Shown piece after piece: positions 1 to 11,703 of a stretch of DNA of 64,000 nt. The notes below the pieces were generated by a model that was not told the origin of the DNA, searched no databases, and saw only the letters and a list, made by a program, of their open reading frames with translations. The translations under genes and the position numbers were made by a program. Every line of letters starts with the position of its first letter. The first letter of the stretch is position 1. The stretch is from Meloidogyne chitwoodi. Taxonomy: Eukaryota; Nematoda; Chromadorea; Rhabditida; Meloidogynidae. The DNA lies in contig JACZZP010000009.1 in assembly GCA_015183035.1 (NCBI GenBank), positions 310,001 to 374,000 of the forward strand. The letters are read 5' to 3'.

Positions 1-966
1 TGACATACAAGAAGCTGGATGAATTGAAGACATTACCGAGGGTGCCTAAAAAGAATATTTGTTGTTTAAAAAAAGATTTTATTTTTTTAAATTGACAAAC
101 TGTGCTATGACTCATAGAGTGTACTCCACTGTCCTGAAGAGGCATTTGTCCAAACTGTTGCCATTGCTGAACTTTATTTTGGGAAGTTAAACATCTCCGT
201 TGTTCGCGTAGTTTTTGTTGTTGTTCTTGTTGTAAATGCTGAGGATTTGGCTGTTGAATTTTTTGTAAGGTAGGAGTAATCGAAGGAGTTTGGGAGTGAC
301 TTTAAAATTAAAAAAAAATTTATTTAAAAAATCAAAAAAATTTACTAACATTGAAGTTTCAATTTCCAACTTTTTAAACTCTTCAAAATTCGATTGAATT
401 GATGGTTTAAAAGTTGCAAATGTTTGTTGAGGATTTTGAGGAGAAAAGCTTGGAGATGACCATTCTATTGAAGTATTGCTCATTAATGGAAGTTTTTGTG
501 GTTGATCACTTAGACTGTGAAATTTAAAAAATAAAATTTAAAAAAGGTCAAAATGTCGAACTTTAAAAAAATGTCAAAGTTTAAAAAAAAATAAAATTTT
601 CACATACTTAAAATTATTTAAAAAATTGCTGCTTTCTCTATGCTGCATTTGTTCATCCATAAATGGAACGGGAGTAAAGGCATTTTCAGATTGAGTAAAA
701 GAAGAAGGTGGTAGAGGGGCAATTTCACTAGTCGCTTCCATTCTTTGGACAGGGGACGCCATTGGAGTGCTGCAACCAGGAAAAGAAGAATAATAATAAT
801 TATGAGAGGAAGGGATAGAATTAGACAATGAAGAAGAATGTTGTTGTTCATTTTCTTCAGGCAAACACCAAAGATGGTTAAAATTTTGTTGTTGGTTTAT
901 TTGTGGGGGGTGTTGTTGCCAAAGTTGTTGGTGATTATTATAATAATAATGATGATTATTGTCCAT
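1..966 (-). CDS. beta-catenin/Armadillo protein, N-terminal part (runs off the window)
   Basis: Minus-strand exons 608-966, 350-514, 101-299 and 1-45 join in phase into about 256 residues with no stop; the rest lies left of the window. The first ~225 residues are low-complexity, rich in Gln, Asn, Ser and His. Exon 3 ends and exon 4 begins across DSGVHSMSHST/APSVMS. This matches the vertebrate beta-catenin destruction motif position for position: DSG, then serines at the places of S33, S37, T41 and S45, with the TAPS that follows. In the known pathway CK1 and GSK3 phosphorylate these residues for ubiquitination in Wnt signalling or, in paralogs, the protein serves cadherin junctions. Armadillo repeats are not visible because the gene is truncated. 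The start was chosen at MDNNHH because it opens the frame and no upstream exon is evident. The identification rests on the degron alone, so BAR-1-type versus HMP-2-type cannot be settled. Confidence 0.7.
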
Positions 967-1143
967 AAATTTTTTCTTTATTTATTTATTGGAATGAAGA
1001 AGAATAGTAAATTAAACATTAAACTAAAAAAAATTAAAAAAAAAATTTTTTTTTAACTCTAAAATCCTCCTTTTTTAGAAATAATGACCTACATCAAATC
1101 AAAACGAATAACTTTTCACATAATAAACCTTAAAAATTTTAAT

Positions 1144-1358
1144 TGATATCATTCGATAGAGCAGAAAATTTGCTACAAAATGCAATAAAAATTAAATTTT
1201 TAGATGTTAGGACAAAAAAGTTATAATTAAAAAACTGGCATTAATGGGAAGGATTGTTAAAGTTTTTTCGACAAGAAATTTTTTGTTTTAAAATTTAGCT
1301 AAAATTTTAAGAATAATTTTATTTTAAAGAAAAATCTTTTTACTATCCAATGATATCA
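1144..1358. repeat. Fold-back element, family 1 (GATATCATT-type ends)
   Basis: The left end reads TGATATCATTCGATAG and the right end ACTATCCAATGATATCA, so the ends are inverted copies of each other about 215 bp apart. The internal part carries a CAAAAAAGTTATAATTAAAA stretch near the middle, as in other copies at 30255-30453, 35817-36019 and 56408-56615. No coding capacity is seen, and the element is probably a non-autonomous transposon remnant. Confidence 0.55.
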
Positions 1359-2179
1359 AAATTATTAGAAAAGGTTGATTTTAGGATAAGTTATGAAGGC
1401 TAGACCCAAATTAGTTTTGATCATTGAACGATTTTATTGATAATTTATTAGCAGCTTATTAATTTTGGAAGGAAAACTCATTTTATTATTATTAACAAGA
1501 CGAAAAACAAGAAGAAATAGGGGCTAAACCATTAAATAAATATATACATTTACGAGTGAGGGCAGATTGATGTTAACGGGGAATAAGAAAAGTGATGACT
1601 TGTGAATACCCAGAAGATCAAATTTTAAAGATAAATCAGACAAAATCAGAAATTAAAATCAGAACAAAATCAGAAAATTAAATCAGAACAAAATCAGAAT
1701 AAAATTAGAACAAAATCAGAATAAAATTAGAACAAAATCAGAATAAAATTAGAACAAAATTTGAACAAAATTTGAATTAAAATCAGAATAAAATCAAAAA
1801 ATCAGAATTTTACCTAAAGAACTAAAGTATGTAACCTCTAAAGGTGTAGGAGGCGATTAATACTTAACATGCTTTTAAGTTGTTTAGTGATGTAGTTAGT
1901 TAATCGATGTGTTTGGTTAATTTCTCTCTTTTTCCTTCAATTAATTTACTTTTGCTCTCCCGATATTTTTTAATCACTTTTGGGTGGTAATAAAATATGA
2001 AAAGGAAAAAATAAAAAATGTGTAGTGGCAGTAATTTTTTTAATTTGTTTGATTATCGCTTCAAAATCGCCGTGCAAATTGGTCATTTTTCTTCAAAATA
2101 AAAATTTTAAGTAGGGCAGAATAAAAGAAAGGCGTTTAATAATTAATATTATTTAATTCTTAATTACAATAAATTAAAA

Positions 2180-2365
2180 AATTTTAAGTACAATTTACAA
2201 ATATAATGAATTACAAATACAAATATAAACTTCAATTACAATTACAAAAATAAAGTTGAATTACAATTACAAAAATAAACTTCAATTACAAGTATAAAAA
2301 TAAACTTGAATTACTAATACAAAAATGAAATTGATTAAATTGAATATTACTTAAAAATACAAAAA
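2180..2365. repeat. Degenerate tandem repeat, core AAAATAAACTTGAATTACA
   Basis: Successive imperfect units of roughly 19-25 bp repeat the core AAAATAAACTTGAATTAC. The same core recurs in this spacer and in many introns of the neighbouring transporter gene (for example 5900-6010, 7810-7960, 11205-11330), sometimes inverted (6700-6830, 8760-8840). It is rare beyond about 12 kb. Confidence 0.6.
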
Positions 2366-4666
2366 TAAATAAACTAAATTCTGGGCATCTTTAAAAATAG
2401 AAAAAATAAGCGCCATTTGGGCAAAGGTCAAAAATATGATTGAAAAGGAAAAAAGATTTATAATCTGAAACACCAGGGCATTAATTGTATGACTATATTT
2501 AATTAATGAAAATTATTATAAAGTTTGCCATATTAAAATTTATCTGTTCTGTCTAATTATAAAATCAAAAATAAATAAAATTAAGATTAATAAAATCAAT
2601 TTTTTTGTTGTTGTTATTCATTTTTGAACCCAGTTTTTGTCCTTTTTTGTTCAGTAAAATAACAGTTTAAAAAATATTGAGAAAAAAGAAATAGTAACTG
2701 CCCTCTGCCGGCTGTCGATTTAAACAACACAAAAAAATCCCCCAAAAATTCGGCCATTTGTCTTCTTCACTTATTTTCGTCTTCCTTCCCCCATTTGGCG
2801 CCTCCGTTGTTTTCCCATCCTTAAAAATCTTCACACGCCTTTGGGGTATTTTTTACTTTTCTTTACTGCTTAAAATGAAAAAATCCTTTACTAGATACAC
2901 CCAAAAGATCTCAAATTTTTTCTTAAAAATCTCAAGGTATCATTAAAATTATAATTAATTTAAAATCAAAATTTATATAAATCAGAATGTTTAAAAATCT
3001 TAAAAATTGATTTGCCGGGTATTTCTGTAAACACTCAATCCCCTCTTTTTGCAGATTAGTTATTTATCCCGCGCAAAAATGAAAAATTGTTTTTTTATTG
3101 TTAGAACAGATGAGGGCAAAAATGGATAAGGAAAAAGAAGGTCGATTGCTGCTTCTGTTTTAAAATGACAAAACTCTTGGCCTTTCATTTTGGGGAGGGA
3201 AAGGATTAAAAATGAGTAAAATAAAAGAGAATAAAATAAAGATTATCGAAAAGCATAATAAAAACATAATTTGTAAAATTATTGCAATAAGTATGTATAT
3301 TACAATTCAAAAATAAACTTGAATTACAAAAACAAATTACAAAAATAAGCATGAATTATACAAATGTTATAATAATAAATATTTAAAAACAATTTACAAT
3401 AGGAAAATTGTAAAATAAGTTTATTTTATTTATAATTTGTAATAAAAAAAGTACAAGATGCTAATTAACGTGATTTTTTCTTTCTTATTTTCTAAGAAAA
3501 ATTAAAAAAATTTAATTTATTAACAATCAGATTTAGGTAGTATAGTTATGTTTTAATTAAAGCCAACAACAATTAATTTTCATAATCTCAATTAATTAAC
3601 ATTTCTACAAATAATATTCTTTTTAAACCGGTTTTATAGCAATTTTGGGTAAAGGTAAAGAAAACAACATTCCATGAGTTCCATACCACACTCACATTCA
3701 TCCAATTATGATAAAAAAACTTTTTGATTTATTGACTGTCCATAAGTCAGTTATTAACTTATTTTTAACCACCCATTGATTCACTTTTTATTTTAGGAAT
3801 TTAAATTGAAAAATAAATCTGTGTTACAAATTACATGAATAGGAAAACTTAATACAAATATAAAATAAACTTGAAGTAATTACAAGAATAATAATTTATC
3901 TTCCTTTTACTCATTTAATTAATTAATATTGATTATATTTTATTTTATTAGTTCGTATTATATAATATGATAATCATGCTTTTAACCTTATAAATGTTTC
4001 GCGCACAGATCATTTTTTCTATCAAGGTTATTATTCATTTATTTTTTATCTCTCAAGTCAAAAAATTTTTTAATCTCCAAATTTACTTCCATTCCAAATA
4101 TTTTTTTATGTTCACTACCCGAATATTCTTATCTAAACATTCGCCGCAATTTTTAACAACGCGATTTTCATGTGATTTAATTATATATTTAACTTTTTTA
4201 AGTTTGTATTTTATATTTACCTATTTTTCTTTATTTTTCTCTTTGTGTGGTGCGCAACTCACTTTTTGGTCATTTTCAATCATCTCACTTTATTTTTAGA
4301 AATTTATTCGTTCAATTGATTCAAAGTTTTTAAAATAAATTTTAGACTATTCAAGGCATTTTTATTATTAAAGAAGATTGTAAAAAATTTATTTCTCCAT
4401 AGGAAAATATTTACAAATAAGAAGATTAAAACTGAATTACAATTTATTTTACAAATTGTATTAAAAATAAACTTGAATTAAAACACAAATTACAAATTAT
4501 AAAAATCAACCTGAATTATAAAATAACAAACTTGATATCAAATTAATATAAAAAATAAACTTGAATTACAAAGTTTCTTTCTATAATTGTAATTTTAAAG
4601 TGCTAGTAATTGTAAAAATAAAATTTCTCAATCTTAATATTAGAATTTGTAAATAACTGTCAAACT

Positions 4667-7600
4667 ATGGGAAAATTAGAGAAATTAAAAGAAATCAAGA
4701 AAGATAAAGGGAATGAAGGTGAATCTGCTTCTTTATTTGATATTTATCGTCTTGCAGATCCAATTGACTATCAAGTTTATAAATTTATTTAAATTTTAAT
4801 AATTTATTATTTAATTTTAGCTTATGACTTTGGGTTTGTTAATGGCATTGGTTCAAGCTATTCTCCCTCCATTTCTTTGGTTTTTCATGGGAAATTTTAT
4901 GACTTATGGTAAGTCTATTAATTAAAGAAACATCATTTTTTAAATAATTTAGCTATCCGTCGAGAAGAATTTAGATTAAACCGTTCTGCAGAGTTATTAA
5001 GACTTTCAGACTTGGGTCTTTCCCGTAACGAATCCAATCTTGGATTATGGGAAAAGCAAAGGGAAATAGACAAACGCTTTCAGGAATCGGCCACGCCTGT
5101 TTTTTATGCAATGCTTACTCTTTCTGTAGCTACATTTTGTGCAGCATTTTTACAGGTAATTCTGGTTTAAATTTTCGTTTTAAATTATTATTTTAAATAT
5201 AAGAAACTGGCGTGGGAGATTTCTGCAATACGGCAAGTTTTTAGGGCTAAAAAGGTATAAAAATTTATTTTTTTACTCTATTATATGTCCAATTATATAA
5301 AGGCTTATATACGCAAACTTTTACATATGGATATTGCTTGGCTTGAATCTAGACATTCTGGTCAAGTTGCTTCAGTTCTTAATGAGTTAATAATTTTTTT
5401 AATCAGTTAAATAAATATTTCTTATTTAGTCAAGCCGATTGCATATATCAAGGGATGGCTGATCATTTACCTATGGGTTTTTTTATGTATGTTAAAATAA
5501 ATAATTTGATTACAAAATAAACTTGACTGTAATTGAAATACAAAAATGAATTATAATTAAAATTTTAATATTAGAATTTGCTACATGGCGGTTACTATCT
5601 CTGTTTGTTTGTATATTCATTGGCAGGTGACTGCATTCATCTTGCTTGCAATTCCACTGTTAATTTGTACAAGACTTGTATTCAGTCGAGTAAGCAATAA
5701 TTAGTTAACTCCAAGATTTAGATATTTCCTTTTTTATTATTTCTATTTTTAGTGGTTTTGCAAAACAATGGACACCGAAACACAACTACAGGCAAAAATA
5801 ACCAATTTGGTGCATGAAACATTTAGGTAGTAAAGTCATAAAAACTGTAAAAAATAATAAAATTTATAGATGATCAAAGTTAGTAAATAAATTTAAACCT
5901 GAATTATATAAGAAAATAAACTTGAATTACAATTTAATAAAAAAAATAAACTTGAATTACAATTTAATAAAAAATTAACTTGAATTACAATTTAATTACA
6001 AAAATAAACTTAAATTTTAAGTTGTATTCGAACAGTAATTGCATTTGGAGCCCAAAGGCAAAGTATTGGAAAGTTAGTTATAATATAAATCTCATTAGTT
6101 AATTATTAAAAACTTTAAAATAGATATGAACGTCTAAGTTTGGAGCATAAAAAAATCACTGAGGAACGACTTCGGGCATCATCTGTCTATAATTCTTTAG
6201 CTCAAGTCCTTTTCACGGAATTAATTTTCACCGCTGCTCTCTGTTTTGGTGTTTGGCGGTCTGGAAATGAAAATCCTGGTCGTTTAGGAGCGGTAAATTT
6301 AAAAACAAATCTCTTTTAACTGAATTGATTTCATTCAAGTTGGCAATAAATATGCTTTTTCTCTGCGCTCAATCAGTTAGCATTGGATTTCATCTAAATG
6401 GAGTTTCATCTGCAAAGCAAAGCGCTAAAGAAATGCAGACAATACTTAGAGAAGCTCCAATGATTGAACGGGAAATTCCTATACAAAGGAGTACTTTATT
6501 GGTATCATAATTTAATTTATTAAATTAATTTTCTTTTTAAAAATCAGAAAAGATTGAAAAGAAGGATTGTTCCTGCTAATATATCCTCAGAAGACGATAA
6601 GCAACAACAAAAAGAACAAATGATTAAATGTTCTATTGGAAGAGGTGCAATTTCTTTCAAAGATGTGCATTTTAGGTTGAAATCTTTATTTCAAGTTAAT
6701 TTTTGTGATTTAAGTTTATTTTTGTATTTCAAGTTTATTTTTGTGATTTAAGTTTAATTTTGTATTTCAAGTTTCTTTAAGTTTATTTTTGTATTTTTTT
6801 ATTTTTGTATTAAAGTTTATTCTTAAATTTAGTTATCCTTCTCGTCCAGATGTTGAGGTACTCAAAGGGATCAGGTTTCTAATTACAAATTCATTTCAAA
6901 TATAAATTAAAAATAATTTTCAGTTTTGAAGTAGCGGCAGGAGAGGTAAAAATACCTTTAACTTAATCAAATGTTTCATTTTAGCACTTAGCAATTGTGG
7001 GTGCAAGTGGTTCGGGAAAATCTACAATAACAGCGCTTATTCTGCGTTTCTATGATCCATGTAGTGGAACTGTAAGTTTAAAATATTTCAACAAAATGTT
7101 TAAAAATCTTTTTAATAATAATATAGGTTTTAATGGATGATGTTAATTTACGAGATATGGATCCAGGTAAAGAGAGGAATTATTCAGATTTTCTATCAAT
7201 TTATAGATATTGTTCGAGCTCAAATTGGGCTAGTCAGGTCTGATTATTTCTTTGAATTTTTTGATTCTAATAATCATTAGTCAGGAACCCGTTCTTTTCG
7301 ATGGATCAATTGCAGACAACATAAGGTATGGACTTTTGGGTGCCTCTCAGGGTGATGTAAACGATGCAGCGAGACGGGCAGAGAGTTGGTCATTTATTAG
7401 CGCTCTTCCAGAAGGAATGCGTACTAGAGTAGGTGATCGAGGTGTACAATTAAGTGGTGGACAGAAGCAAAGAGTAGCAATATGTCGAGCAGTTATTCGC
7501 AATCCGTGAGAGAAGAAAAGTGAAGAAATAGCTAAAATTATTAATTTAAAGATCTTTAATGATTTTTGACGAGGCTACGTCTGCATTGGATACCAAACAT

Positions 7601-10600
7601 GAAGGAGAAGTCCAAAAAGCAATTGATGCTGCAATTCGTGGGGTTAGTACAATTACAATTGCACATCGATTAAGTACAATAAGGAAGGCTGTATGTTTTA
7701 TTTTTATTGAAACATGAATTAATTTAAATTAGGGTCGGATTATTGTACTTGAAGAGGGGCGAATAGTTGAACAAGGCAGCCCAGAAGAATTACTTTCAGA
7801 GTAACAATTTTTTTCGAAAATAAACTTGAATTCAAAAAAAAATACAAAAATAAACTTAAACTGTAAAAACAAATTACAAAAATAAACTTGAATTCATTAT
7901 AAAAATAAACTTGAATTGTAAAAACAAATTAATAAACTTAAATTAAATTACAAAAGTAAATTAAATTACAAATTAAAGTTTAATTTTTCTCACAGCCCAA
8001 ATGGTCATTTTACGCGAATGTTTCTAGATCAAAAGTTGGCTAAATTAGTAGAGCCTCGTCCTCCTTCCCAAGATCGTTTGACTGAATTAAAGTCAATAGG
8101 AGGAGCAAGAAGGGATTCTGCTCTAGGAGGAAAATTCAGTATTGGACCTGCTGATCAGCCCGGATTTATGGTAAAAAAGTTAAAAAAAAAAGAAACTTGT
8201 TGATTTTATAGGACTCTTTGTTAGCCAAACGTCAGGCTTGGATGCGATCTTCAGTTGGCGCAAATAAGAAATTAAGCATTGGAAAGTCTTATTCTGTGTT
8301 AAGTATGGATAGAGAAAAATTAACTCTGCCTGTTCTGTCTAAAAAACGTTCAATGCTTCGTTCTAAGCCAAATGTTATGCAAGTTGCTCCAGAGGTTGAA
8401 GAAGAAGTTAAAAGCTATACAGAAGAAGACCTATCTGTAAACAATTTTTTAATTTTAAAAATTAAATCTTAAAATTAAAGTTGCCAGGAAAACATACAAA
8501 TCTAAGGGCAGTTTGGCGCTTAATTCGTGATTTTAAAGGAGGGCATATGCATTTGGCATTTTCTATTCCTATTACAATATTACGCGGTGCACTTTTTCTT
8601 TTAGTTTGTTTTGAGGTAGCTTCACTTCTTGAGGTGAGCAAAACATGTTATTAAATGTTTTTATTTGTCAAATGTTTGTTAAAATTTTTTTAAATGTTTT
8701 ATATGTTTTTGAAAGTTTTGTTTGTTAATTATTTAAGAAAATGTTTGTTGGATTTTTTGTTTTTGGTTTGTCTTTCAAGTTTATTTTTGTATTTTAAGTT
8801 TAATTTTGTATTCCAAGATTATTTTTGTATTCTAAGTTTATTTTAAATTTAAGTATTTTAATTTTATTTTGTTTTTCAGATTTCAATAGTCCCACCAGAA
8901 CAACTTTCTGAAAAGATTTTTATTGTTGCCTGTATTTACGTAGCTGTAAGTTTATTTGTTTTATTTCCATTTTTTCAATTTTTTTTTGTAATTTAGATTA
9001 TTATTGTAAAAACAATGTTTGAAGCAGTTGGAGTTTATTCAATTTGTTTTTATTTAAAAAATAAATTTAAAATATATTTAGAGACTTTCTGTTGCTCTTT
9101 ACGGGCATGGATTTAGTACACATATGCGACTTCAAATGTTTAGGCAATTGTTGCGACACGGGGTTGCTTATTTTGATGAAGATAGTTTGTACAAATTTTT
9201 TTACTTTAAAAATTTATTCTAAAATTTTAAAGAAAATACACCTGGTAGACTTGTTCACAAATTAATTTCAGACACTGCAACGCTTAACAGAGTGAATTTT
9301 TCTTCTGTCTTTAATTTTTCCTATTTTTTAAGATTCTTGGTTCAAAATTAGATATGTTATTACCTTCCCTTGTTTGTGCTTTTGTTTCAATCACAATTGC
9401 ATTGTTTTTAAATTGGAAGGTATTTTTTGTATTATTTCCTAAATAAACATTTATTTTTATTTAAAGTTGGCTTTGCTCTGTGGGTTTCAATTTCCAGCCT
9501 TCTTTTTTGTACGAATTGTAGAAGTCCGTGAAACTGGTAAACGACAACGGCAAATGGCCGAGGAGGAAAAAAAAGCTGCTGCCGTGAGTTGTTAAAGTTT
9601 TAAAAAACATTTTAGCCTTCCATTTTCAGTTTACTAGTATTTTTCTCACAAACATGCCAACAATCAAAGCTTATTCATTGCAATCACATTTTCATAGAGT
9701 TTTTTGTGATGCACTTAGACCTCTAAAAAAGGCTATGAGACGGCAATCGGTTGTTAGCGCTTTTGTTTTTGCTTGTCAATTTTCTTTTACATACATTTTA
9801 TGGTGGATATTTTTAAGTTAAAATAAAAAATATATAAATATATTTTAATATAAAATTATTAAATTAAAGAATTTTTTTATTCAACAGTGCTATTACTTTA
9901 CATATTGGCGAAACTATGATGTTAGCTAATGAAATTGGGTATGTTTTTAATATTTTTGTTTTAAAAAACAAACATTGTTTATTCACAATATCAGAATGTT
10001 CTTGTTGTTTGTAATGTTTATATAAAGTTTATAACTTTCCGGAAAATGTTTGTAATTTTTATTTGTTTTTATTTTCTTGTTTTGATTGTTTAAATTTTTG
10101 TTTATTTTGTTGAATGTTTTTCTTTGTTTTTAGATGGTTCATATATATTTATTTTTCATGTTTATTGTTGTTTTTTATTTTTAATGTTTGACTGAATGTT
10201 TTTGATGTTTGTTTTAGACATGTTAGATATTTTTAATTTTTTTTATTAATCCTAGACCTTTTGATTATCTCCGAGTTGTTTTACTTACACAGGTTTAGTC
10301 TATTTCTATTTTTCATGTTTGCAAACATTTTATAGTTCGGCGCAAATTATCTCTCTTTGTTGGTTGCGTCTGTTTCTGATTTGAAAAAAGCTAGAACTGC
10401 TGCCGAAGGAATACTTAATGTTTTGATAGAACCTGCAGCTGATATGGACAATTTAAGCGATGAAGGATTTCGTCCGGTTTTACAATGTTTATTGATTCTA
10501 TTCTCAATTTTATCTCCTACAGAAATTTGAAGGCCGTCTCCGTTTGCATCGCGTTGAGTTTCGCTACCCTTCTAGGCCAATTGTTCCCATTCTCAAAAAT

Positions 10601-11703
10601 ATAAGCTTTGAAGTAAAACCAGGGGAAACACTTGCCATTGTTGGTCCTTCTGGTTGTGGAAAGTCTACTTTGATGGCATTAATGCAAAGAATGTATTCTC
10701 CCACTAGAGGACAAGTATTGCTAGACGGATATAATTTACGTCAAATTAATGCTCAATATCTTCATAGAGTTATTGTTTCTGTTGGGCAAGAACCTACACT
10801 TTTTTCTTTTACGATAAGGGAAAATGTGAGTTTTGGGAAGAGTGTCCTATAGCTTCGTATTTTTACACATAAAAAATAATTTTTTATATAAAGATTGCTT
10901 TTGGACTCCCAGAGGATGAAGCAGGCTTAGATAGAGTTCAGGAAGCTGCAAAACTTGCTAATATTCGTAAGATAATTTTTATATTAAATTTTAAAATTTC
11001 AAAACATTTTTCAGATGATTTTATTGTGTCATTACCCAAAGGCTATGAAACCGAAGTTGGAGAATTTGGAGGACAATTAAGTGGTGGGCAAAAGCAAAGA
11101 ATAGCTATAGCACGTGCTATAATAAGAAAACCTGTTATTTTACTTTTGGATGAAGCTACAGCTGCTCTGGATTCTGCTAGTGAAAGGGTAGAAAGTTAAA
11201 AAAAATAAACTTTTTAATTACAAATTATATTAAAAATAAACTTGAATTACAACTCAACTTACAAATTATAAAAATAAACCTGAATTTACAATAAAATCTT
11301 GTTTTACAAATTATATTAAAAATAAACTTGAATTACAACTTTCTTATAGTTGTAATTTTAAAGTTGATTAGAAATTGTAAAAATTAAATAAACTTTTTTT
11401 ATTTTTAAAAGGCTGTTCAAAGTGCTTTAGACAGAGCAAGTCAACATTGTACTTGTGTTCAGGGTGGATAATTTTCTTTTTTTAATATTTATTTTTTTTT
11501 AAGTTTCACATCGTCTCTCATCAATTCGTTCTGCTGATCGAATTATTGTATTAGTCGAGGGACGTATCCATGAACAAGGTAAAATTAAAAAGTTCATTAG
11601 AGTCTCAAAATATTTTTTTAAATTAATTTTAGGTACTCATCAAGAATTAATGGCAAATAAAGGTCTTTATTATGAAATGAATCAAATAGACCAGGCATCA
11701 TAA
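4667..11703 (+). CDS. P-glycoprotein-type ABC transporter (ABCB full transporter)
   Basis: Thirty-nine exons close in frame to 1370 residues: 4667-4774, 4821-4908, 4953-5155, 5204-5254, 5303-5385, 5430-5486, 5575-5689, 5753-5826, 6022-6072, 6124-6292, 6340-6501, 6548-6675, 6833-6874, 6924-6945, 6985-7071, 7127-7166, 7207-7237, 7281-7505, 7552-7690, 7733-7800, 7996-8170, 8212-8436, 8481-8633, 8880-8945, 8997-9032, 9082-9184, 9233-9291, 9333-9419, 9467-9583, 9630-9802, 9888-9938, 10256-10292, 10336-10476, 10523-10825, 10894-10966, 11015-11187, 11412-11463, 11504-11578, 11633-11703. It has two membrane-domain/ATPase halves. ATPase 1 has Walker [10 protein letters not shown] (near residue 457), signature LSGGQKQR, Walker B LMIFDEAT and H-loop IAHRLS. 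ATPase 2 has GPSGCGKST (near 1163), [16 protein letters not shown] and VSHRLS. Both sites look catalytically complete, so ATP-driven export of lipophilic compounds at a plasma membrane is expected. The linker between halves (exons 20-23) is long and rich in Ser/Lys/Arg. The exon 30/31 junction (9802/9888) is the least certain splice. Confidence 0.9.

Larger units (their letters stand above)
967..4666. other. Divergent intergenic spacer, repeat-rich
   Basis: Head-to-head spacer between the beta-catenin gene and the transporter gene. It holds a fold-back element (1144-1358), a TCAGAAT/AAAATCAGAA microsatellite (about 1620-1805) and several blocks of a degenerate tandem repeat with core AAAATAAACTTGAATTACA (about 2180-2365, 3290-3420, 3800-3890, 4420-4600). 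Open frames such as 3994-4299 are pure AT-rich Phe/Leu/Ile strings without splice partners and look like chance. Promoters for both flanking genes must lie here but none can be identified. Confidence 0.6.

Noticed and set aside
618..1056. Overlapping open frames on both strands over the first beta-catenin exon (618-851 minus, 838-1056 plus)
   Set aside because: They are out-of-frame shadows of the Asn/His/Gln-rich exon 608-966, with Leu/Ile-rich low-complexity translation.
3994..4299. Plus-strand open frame of 101 codons in the first spacer
   Set aside because: The translation is almost only Phe, Ile, Leu and Ser from AT-rich DNA, with no splice partner, signal or domain.
9803..9887. Alternative donor at 9817 for transporter exon 30
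   Set aside because: It puts the next exon out of frame (stop within a few codons); the donor at 9803 keeps frame and preserves the spacing of the membrane helix.
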